Below are positions 59,505 through 64,000 of a stretch of 64,000 nucleotides of DNA, one piece after another. The notes beneath the pieces were generated by a model that worked only from the letters and a program-made list of their open reading frames with translations, had not been told where the DNA came from and ran no database searches. This DNA comes from Sphingomonas sp. (GTDB lineage Bacteria > Pseudomonadota > Alphaproteobacteria > Sphingomonadales > Sphingomonadaceae): positions 1,178,001 through 1,242,000 of the forward strand of contig NZ_JAGIAM010000001.1 in assembly GCF_017744835.1 (NCBI RefSeq), given 5' to 3'. How positions within the stretch are numbered: the first letter of the stretch is position 1; every line of letters begins with the position of its first letter. The position numbers and the translations under genes are program-made.

Positions 59505-60098
59505 CTAGCGCTGCTCGCGCGGCTTCCAGGTGGCGACGCGCCAGACATAGGCGACCAGCGCGACGGCGACGGTGGCGATGATCGCGACGGTCATCCATTG
59601 CTCGATGCGCGCGATCCAGGTGCCGAGTCCCAGGCCCACCGCCGCCAGCAGCGTGTTCCAGATCAGGCTGCCGCCGGCGGTGTAGAGCAGGAAGCGGCCG
59701 AGCTTCATGTGCATCAGCCCGGCGGGGATCGAGATCACCGTGCGGCCGAAGGGCAGGAAGCGGAACACGAAGACGGTGATCCCGCCCCAGCGATCGAAAT
59801 AGCGCCGCAGCCGCTCGACATCCTCCCATTCGAGCGTCAGCCAGCGGCCCCAACGGTCGACCAAAGGCTTGAGCCGGCGATAGCCGAGGCGCCGCCCCGC
59901 CTCCCACCAGAAGAGATTGCCGAGCACGGTGCCCGCGGTGCCGGCCAGCACCAGGGGCACGAAGGACATGCGGCCTTGGGCCACGGCGATGCCCGCCATG
60001 CCCATGATCGCCTCGGAAGGGATCGGGGGCACGATATTCTCGAGCATCATCAGCAGGAAGACGCCCCAATAGCCGAGATCGGCGAGCCAGGCAGTCAT
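59505..60098 (-). CDS. DedA family membrane protein
   Basis: A 197-residue polytopic protein with the DedA/SNARE-associated domain: NIVPPIPSEAIMGMAGIAVAQG, GTAGTVLGNLFWWEAGR, VFRFLPFGRTVISIPAGLMHM with the characteristic membrane-associated Arg (FRFLPFGR), and helices at both ends. The family recycles undecaprenyl-phosphate or transports lipid-linked carriers. It ends 4 nt before the xerC stop, convergent to it. Confidence 0.92.
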   Translation of the reverse strand: MTAWLADLGYWGVFLLMMLENIVPPIPSEAIMGMAGIAVAQGRMSFVPLVLAGTAGTVLGNLFWWEAGRRLGYRRLKPLVDRWGRWLTLEWEDVERLRRYFDRWGGITVFVFRFLPFGRTVISIPAGLMHMKLGRFLLYTAGGSLIWNTLLAAVGLGLGTWIARIEQWMTVAIIATVAVALVAYVWRVATWKPREQR

Positions 60099-60108
60099 GG
60101 CACCGGCC

Positions 60109-61065
60109 TCAGCCGCGCGCGGCTACCCGGGCCTCGATCGCTTCCCAGATGCGCGCGGCGGTGTCGGTCCCGTTGAACCGGTCGATCGCCACGATGCCCG
60201 TGGGCGAGGTCACGTTGATCTCGGTGAGCCATTCGCCCCCGATAACGTCGATTCCGACGAAAAGGAGCCCGCGGCGCTTGAGCTCCGGCCCCAGGGCGGC
60301 GCAGATTTCCTTCTCCTTGTCGGTCAGCTCGGTCTGCGCCGCCGATCCGCCGACCGCGAGGTTCGAGCGGATCTCGCCCTCGCCCGGGATGCGGTTGACT
60401 GCGCCCGCGACTTCGCCGTCGACGAGCACGATGCGCTTGTCCCCTTCCGCGACCGACGGGAGGAAGGCCTGCACCATGTGCGGCTCGCGATAGGCGGTGT
60501 TGAACACTTCGATCAGCGAGGCGAGGTTGGCGCCGTCGCGGCCGACCTTGAAGATCGCCTTGCCGCCGTTGCCGTGGAGCGGCTTGACGACGATCTCGCC
60601 ATGTTCGGCGAGGAACGCGCGCGCTTCGTCGAGGCTGCGCGTGACCAAGGTCGGCGGCATGAAGCGCGCATAGTCGAGGACGAAGACCTTCTCGGGCGCG
60701 TTGCGCACGCTGGCGGGATCGTTGACCACCAAAGTGCGGTCGGCGATCCGCTCGAGCAGGTGCGTCGCGGTGATGTAGCCGAGGTCGAAGGGCGGGTCCT
60801 GGCGCATCAGTACGACGTCGGCCTGCTCGCCCAGGTCGAGCTTCACCGCATCGCCGAAGGCGAAGTGATTGCCCTGGACGCGCTGGACGCTGACCGGGTG
60901 GGCGCGGGTCCAGACGTGGCCGTCTGAATAGTTCAGGTCCTCGGGGGTGTAATGATAGAGCAGGTGCCCACGCGCCTGCGCCGAGAGCATCAGCGCGAAG
61001 GTCGAATCGCCGGCGATGTTGATCTGGTCGAGCGGGTCCATCTGCACGGCGACGGTGAGCGACAT
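60109..61065 (-). CDS. gshB: Glutathione synthetase
   Basis: A 318-residue ATP-grasp ligase adding glycine to gamma-glutamylcysteine. VAVQMDPLDQINIAGDSTFAL, MRQDPPFDLGYITATHLLE, VVKPLHGNGGKAIFKV (ATP loop), and INVTSPTGIVAIDRFNG are diagnostic. Start ATG 61065 with GGGAGG upstream. It is convergent with nothing: yraN lies upstream on the same strand at a 53-nt gap. Glutathione made here could feed the GST and the Atm1-like exporter of this window. Confidence 0.97.
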   Translation of the reverse strand: MSLTVAVQMDPLDQINIAGDSTFALMLSAQARGHLLYHYTPEDLNYSDGHVWTRAHPVSVQRVQGNHFAFGDAVKLDLGEQADVVLMRQDPPFDLGYITATHLLERIADRTLVVNDPASVRNAPEKVFVLDYARFMPPTLVTRSLDEARAFLAEHGEIVVKPLHGNGGKAIFKVGRDGANLASLIEVFNTAYREPHMVQAFLPSVAEGDKRIVLVDGEVAGAVNRIPGEGEIRSNLAVGGSAAQTELTDKEKEICAALGPELKRRGLLFVGIDVIGGEWLTEINVTSPTGIVAIDRFNGTDTAARIWEAIEARVAARG

Positions 61066-61118
61066 TTTCGGTGGGCCTCCCTTGGACGCCGGCGATGTAG
61101 GGCGCGCAGTGCCGCTTG

Positions 61119-61472
61119 TCACCCGATCCAGGCATTCTCGATGTGGCGCGGGGCCGCGCGCGGGGCGATCAGGATCACGTCGATGCGGATGTCGTCGCCG
61201 GGACCGGCGAGGCGCGGCATCAGATATTCGGCCGCGGCTGCGACGCGCGCGAGCCGGCGCTCGTCGATCGCGAAATCGAGCTCGACGGTCGTTGCACGGG
61301 TCTTCACTTCGACGAAAGCAACCAGATTGCCGCGCCGGGCGACCAGGTCGACTTCGCCGACGGGGGTGCGCACGCGCCGCTCGAGGATGCGCCAGCCCTT
61401 GAGCCGCAGCCACCAGCCCGCGACTCGCTCGCCGCGCCGGCCCGAAGCCTCGGCGGCGCGGCGGTCTCTCAT
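61119..61472 (-). CDS. yraN: YraN family putative endonuclease
   Basis: A 117-residue UPF0102 protein with a restriction-endonuclease-like core: GRRGERVAGWWLRLKGWRILERRVRTPVGEVDLVARRGNLVAFVEVKTR (E, D and EVK of the nuclease motif). Its start overlaps the rsmI stop by 4 nt (ATGA). The family usually accompanies rsmI; a DNA-end processing or Holliday-type role has been proposed but is not settled. Confidence 0.93.
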   Translation of the reverse strand: MRDRRAAEASGRRGERVAGWWLRLKGWRILERRVRTPVGEVDLVARRGNLVAFVEVKTRATTVELDFAIDERRLARVAAAAEYLMPRLAGPGDDIRIDVILIAPRAAPRHIENAWIG

Positions 61473-62302
61473 CCCTTCATCTCCATCGCCCGGGCGTAGA
61501 GCGCCTTGCGGTCGAGCCCCAGCCTTTTGGCGACCTCGCCGGCGGCCTTGGAGGCGGGCAGGCGAGTGAGGGCCTCGGCGAGCGCCGCGTCGGCGTCCTC
61601 GGCGCTGGCGGGAGGCGCCTCGCCCGGAGGCGCCACCACCACGACGATCTCGCCCTTGGGCGGCGCGTCGGCATAGCGTGCGGCGAGCGAGGAGAGCGTG
61701 CCGGTCACGCATTCCTCGAACTTCTTGGTGATCTCGCGCGCGACTCCCGCCTCGCGATCGCCCAGCCCGTCGGCGAGCGCGGTCAGGCAGGCGGCGAGGC
61801 GCGGGCCCGATTCGTAGAGCACCAGAGTCGCCCGCACGGCCGCGATCTCGGCGATCGCCTCGGCGCGCGCCTGCTGCTTGGGCGGCAGGAAACCGAGGAA
61901 GAGGAAGCGATCAGTCGGCAGCCCGGCGAGCGTCAGCGCGGCGATCGCGGCGCAGGGGCCGGGGATCGTGGTCACCGCATGGCCGGCCGCGCGCGCGTCG
62001 CGCACCAGCTTGAAGCCGGGGTCCGAGATCAGCGGCGTGCCTGCGTCCGAGACGAGCGCGACCACTTCGCTGCCCATTCGCGCGACCAGCCCGGGGCGTA
62101 CCGCATCGGCGTTATGGTCGTGATAGGGCGTCATCCGCCCCTTTGCGCCGAGGTGGCGGAAAAGCCCGGCTGTCACACGCGAGTCTTCGACCGCAACAAT
62201 ATCGGCGTTCATCAGTACTTCAGCCGCGCGCGGGCTTAGGTCGCCGAGATTGCCGATCGGCGTGGCGACGATATACAGGCCGGGCGTTAGAACAGAGCTC
62301 AT
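61469..62302 (-). CDS. rsmI: 16S rRNA 2'-O-ribose methyltransferase RsmI
   Basis: A 277-residue tetrapyrrole-methylase-fold enzyme that methylates the 2'-O of C1402 in 16S rRNA. PGLYIVATPIGNLGDLSPRA, VALVSDAGTPLISDPG, IPGPCAAIAALTLAGLPTDRFLFLGFLPPK are characteristic. Start ATG 62302 lies 11 nt from the divergent LpoA-like start, so both promoters overlap. Coupled to yraN. Confidence 0.96.
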   Translation of the reverse strand: MSSVLTPGLYIVATPIGNLGDLSPRAAEVLMNADIVAVEDSRVTAGLFRHLGAKGRMTPYHDHNADAVRPGLVARMGSEVVALVSDAGTPLISDPGFKLVRDARAAGHAVTTIPGPCAAIAALTLAGLPTDRFLFLGFLPPKQQARAEAIAEIAAVRATLVLYESGPRLAACLTALADGLGDREAGVAREITKKFEECVTGTLSSLAARYADAPPKGEIVVVVAPPGEAPPASAEDADAALAEALTRLPASKAAGEVAKRLGLDRKALYARAMEMKG

Positions 62303-62313
62303 CGGGGAGTGTC

Positions 62314-63519
62314 ATGGCAGAGGGTGTAGGCAAACCGCAACACGGGCTTTGGACCCTCGTCCGCCGAGCGACACTGGGCGCGACGATGCTGCTCGCCGCC
62401 TGCGCGACCGGTCCGCGGGTCGTGCCCGAGCGCGAGCGCCCGCCCGTGGTCGAGCGCCCCGTCGCGCCGCCGGTGATTGCGCCTGGGCTGCCACAGGACG
62501 TCGAACGTCATCGCGTCGCGCTGCTCGTGCCGCTCACCGGCACCAATGCCGGCGTCGGCCGCTCGCTCCAAAATGCCACCCAGCTCGCGATCCTCGACGC
62601 CAAGGCCGATTCGATCCGCATCACCACTTATGACACCGCCGGTGCCGGCGGGGCCGCCGCGGCTGCGCAGCAGGCGATCGCCGAGGGCAACCGGCTGATC
62701 CTCGGCCCGCTGCTCGCCGAGGATGCGCGGGCAGTGGCACCGATCGCCCGTCAGGCGCGCGTCCCGGTGCTCAGCTTCTCCAACGACGTGAGCGCGGCGG
62801 GTAACGGCACTTTCCTGCTCGGCTATATGCCCTCGCAGTCGATCGACCGCGTCGTGCATTTCGCCAAGGGCAACGGCATCACCCAGTTCGTCGGGCTGAT
62901 CCCCTCGGGCCTCTATGGCGAGCGCGCCTCGACGGCGTTCCTGCGCTCAGTCGAGGATGCCGGCGGCAAGGTGCTGGCGCTCGAGACGTTCGATGCGCGT
63001 CCGGGCTCGCTGACCAGCGCGGTCGCCAAGGTCACGCGCTCGCCGTTCCAGGCAGTGCTGATCGCCGGCAGCGCCAACAGCGCGGTCACCGCCGTCCCCG
63101 CCATCCGCCGCGCGCCAGCCGGCAAGACCGCGCGCGTGCTCGGCACCGAGCTGTGGAACACCGATTCGGCGATCGGCTCCAAGACCGTGCTCAACGGCGC
63201 CTGGTTCGCGAGCGTGCCCAACCGCTACTATCGCCAGTATGCGACCAAATATCGCGCGCGTTTCGGCTCGGCGCCCTATCGGCTGTCGACGCTCGGCTAT
63301 GACGCGGTGCTGCTCACCGTGCGCATCGCGCGCGACTGGCGGCCGGGCACCGAATTCCCCGAGCGCCGGCTGACCGATTCGGACGGCTTCGCGGGGCTGG
63401 ACGGCGCATTCCGCTTCAACCGCGACGGCATCGCCGAGCGCGCGCTGGAAGTACAGGAGATCAAGGGCGGGACGACCGTGACCGTATCGCCCGCGCCAAC
63501 TGGTTTCGGCGGGCAATGA
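62314..63519 (+). CDS. LpoA-like lipoprotein, penicillin-binding protein activator
   Basis: A 401-residue lipoprotein (LLAAC, Cys30) with a Pro/Val/Glu-rich linker (35-60) and a periplasmic-binding-protein-like domain: VALLVPLTGTNAGVGRSLQNATQLAILDAK, LILGPLLAEDARAVAPIARQARVPVLSFSNDVSAAG, and VLGTELWNTDSAIGSKTVLNGAWFASVP. This matches the C-terminal half of LpoA, an outer-membrane activator of PBP1A; the N-terminal TPR half of E. coli LpoA is absent. It is divergent from rsmI, as in many proteobacteria. Confidence 0.9.
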   Translation: MAEGVGKPQHGLWTLVRRATLGATMLLAACATGPRVVPERERPPVVERPVAPPVIAPGLPQDVERHRVALLVPLTGTNAGVGRSLQNATQLAILDAKADSIRITTYDTAGAGGAAAAAQQAIAEGNRLILGPLLAEDARAVAPIARQARVPVLSFSNDVSAAGNGTFLLGYMPSQSIDRVVHFAKGNGITQFVGLIPSGLYGERASTAFLRSVEDAGGKVLALETFDARPGSLTSAVAKVTRSPFQAVLIAGSANSAVTAVPAIRRAPAGKTARVLGTELWNTDSAIGSKTVLNGAWFASVPNRYYRQYATKYRARFGSAPYRLSTLGYDAVLLTVRIARDWRPGTEFPERRLTDSDGFAGLDGAFRFNRDGIAERALEVQEIKGGTTVTVSPAPTGFGGQ

Positions 63520-63618
63520 CCCGGCAGGACTACGGCTGAGACTCCGGTCCGCGCGCCACGAGCCCGCAACCGAATTGGCCGGCGCGCTGTGTGCCGGCCC
63601 GGATGACGGAGGTGCGCG

Positions 63619-64000
63619 ATGAAAGCCGTTCGTTTTGTCGAAGTGGGTCGCCCCGCGGAAATCGTCGATCTCCCCAAACCCCAGCCGGGGCCGGGCCAGG
63701 TGCTCGTGCGGATCGCCGGAGCGGGCGTCTGCCATTCGGATCTGCACGTGCTCGACCACGGGATCGGCATCCCCGGCCCCTTCACGCTGGGCCATGAGAA
63801 CGCCGGCTGGATCGAAGCACTCGGCCAGGGCGTGACTCGCTGGCAGGAAGGGCAGGCGGTGGCGGTCTACGGCCCCTGGGGCTGTGGAACCTGCCGCACC
63901 TGCCAGACCTCTGCCGAGAATTATTGCGAGCGCCACGCCAGCATCTCCACGTATGGCGGGGGGCTGGGATCCGATGGCGGCATGGCCGAATACATGATCG
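63619..64000 (+). CDS. Zinc-dependent alcohol dehydrogenase, 3' end outside window
   Basis: The first 127 residues of a medium-chain dehydrogenase: MKAVRFVEVGRPAEIVDLPKPQPGPGQVLVRIAGAG, catalytic zinc Cys in GVCHSDLH, GHENAGWIEALGQGV, and the structural-zinc cysteines CGTCRTCQTSAENYC. The cofactor domain is not in view. Reminiscent of AdhA-type NAD-dependent enzymes acting on primary or aromatic alcohols. GGAGG is 7 nt before the ATG. Confidence 0.9.
   Translation, partial: MKAVRFVEVGRPAEIVDLPKPQPGPGQVLVRIAGAGVCHSDLHVLDHGIGIPGPFTLGHENAGWIEALGQGVTRWQEGQAVAVYGPWGCGTCRTCQTSAENYCERHASISTYGGGLGSDGGMAEYMI

Overview
The window is 64 kb of a high-GC alphaproteobacterial chromosome, most likely a sphingomonad (Sphingomonas or a close relative). 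The reasons are a CC_3452-family protein, MipZ, a class I polyhydroxyalkanoate (PHA) synthase with a phasin, a CrtI-type carotenoid enzyme, a PgmG-like phosphoglucomutase/phosphomannomutase, an Atm1-type ABC exporter and GTTC-N7-GTTC (alphaproteobacterial LexA-type) sites. Nearly all of it is densely packed chromosomal coding sequence. I see no tRNA, rRNA, transposase or CRISPR array.

Layout. 1-7.7 kb is the accessory part: the 3' end of an M3 peptidase, an aerolysin-like beta-pore-forming protein, then a patchwork of small genes in which a terminase-small-subunit-like DNA-binding protein and a glyoxalase-fold gene each occur twice (one copy is a pseudogene), with LexA-type promoters, an orphan antitoxin-like regulator and an AT-rich membrane-protein gene. 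7.7-12.4 kb: thiC with its TPP riboswitch, a MipA/OmpV porin-like protein, and a divergent TetR/GST pair with two operators. 12.8-18.8 kb: crtI with a LOG-family gene, an Atm1-like ABC exporter, small proteins and a hydrolase. 18.9-22.6 kb: the Rel/Spo (p)ppGpp enzyme, an HxlR regulator and a thioesterase. 22.7-27.5 kb: a 30-residue membrane peptide, an AlaC-like aminotransferase, phaC, a phasin and clpS. 27.6-42.7 kb: a Crp/Fnr regulator, murA, a GH92/GH9/MFS carbohydrate group with a LacI-type operator, an HDO-type oxidase, a 5'-nucleotidase lipoprotein, a gamma-synthase-like enzyme and a two-domain lysin. 42-48.6 kb: overlapping pgeF-GNAT-midA after lgt, then an isoquinoline-oxidoreductase-like subunit coupled to hemH. 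48.7-64 kb: phaB, a phytase-like esterase, rpmB, tadA, a CNNM/CorC protein, panC, mipZ, a J-domain protein, pgmG, fsa, xerC, dedA, gshB, a yraN-rsmI overlap diverging from an LpoA-like lipoprotein, and the 5' end of a zinc alcohol dehydrogenase.

Genes that work together: phaC, phasin and (24 kb away) phaB form PHA, with PhaR-type sites before the phasin. GH92, GH9 and the MFS carrier look like glycan harvesting. Lgt supplies lipidation for the 5'-nucleotidase and LpoA-like lipoproteins. Three families of palindromic intergenic repeats are scattered at gene ends.

The best candidates for something undescribed are the aerolysin-like protein with its sequestered ribosome binding site, the LexA-type promoters on the duplicated HTH genes, the 30-residue membrane peptide with its hairpin array, and the ~200-bp palindromic repeat present in two copies.
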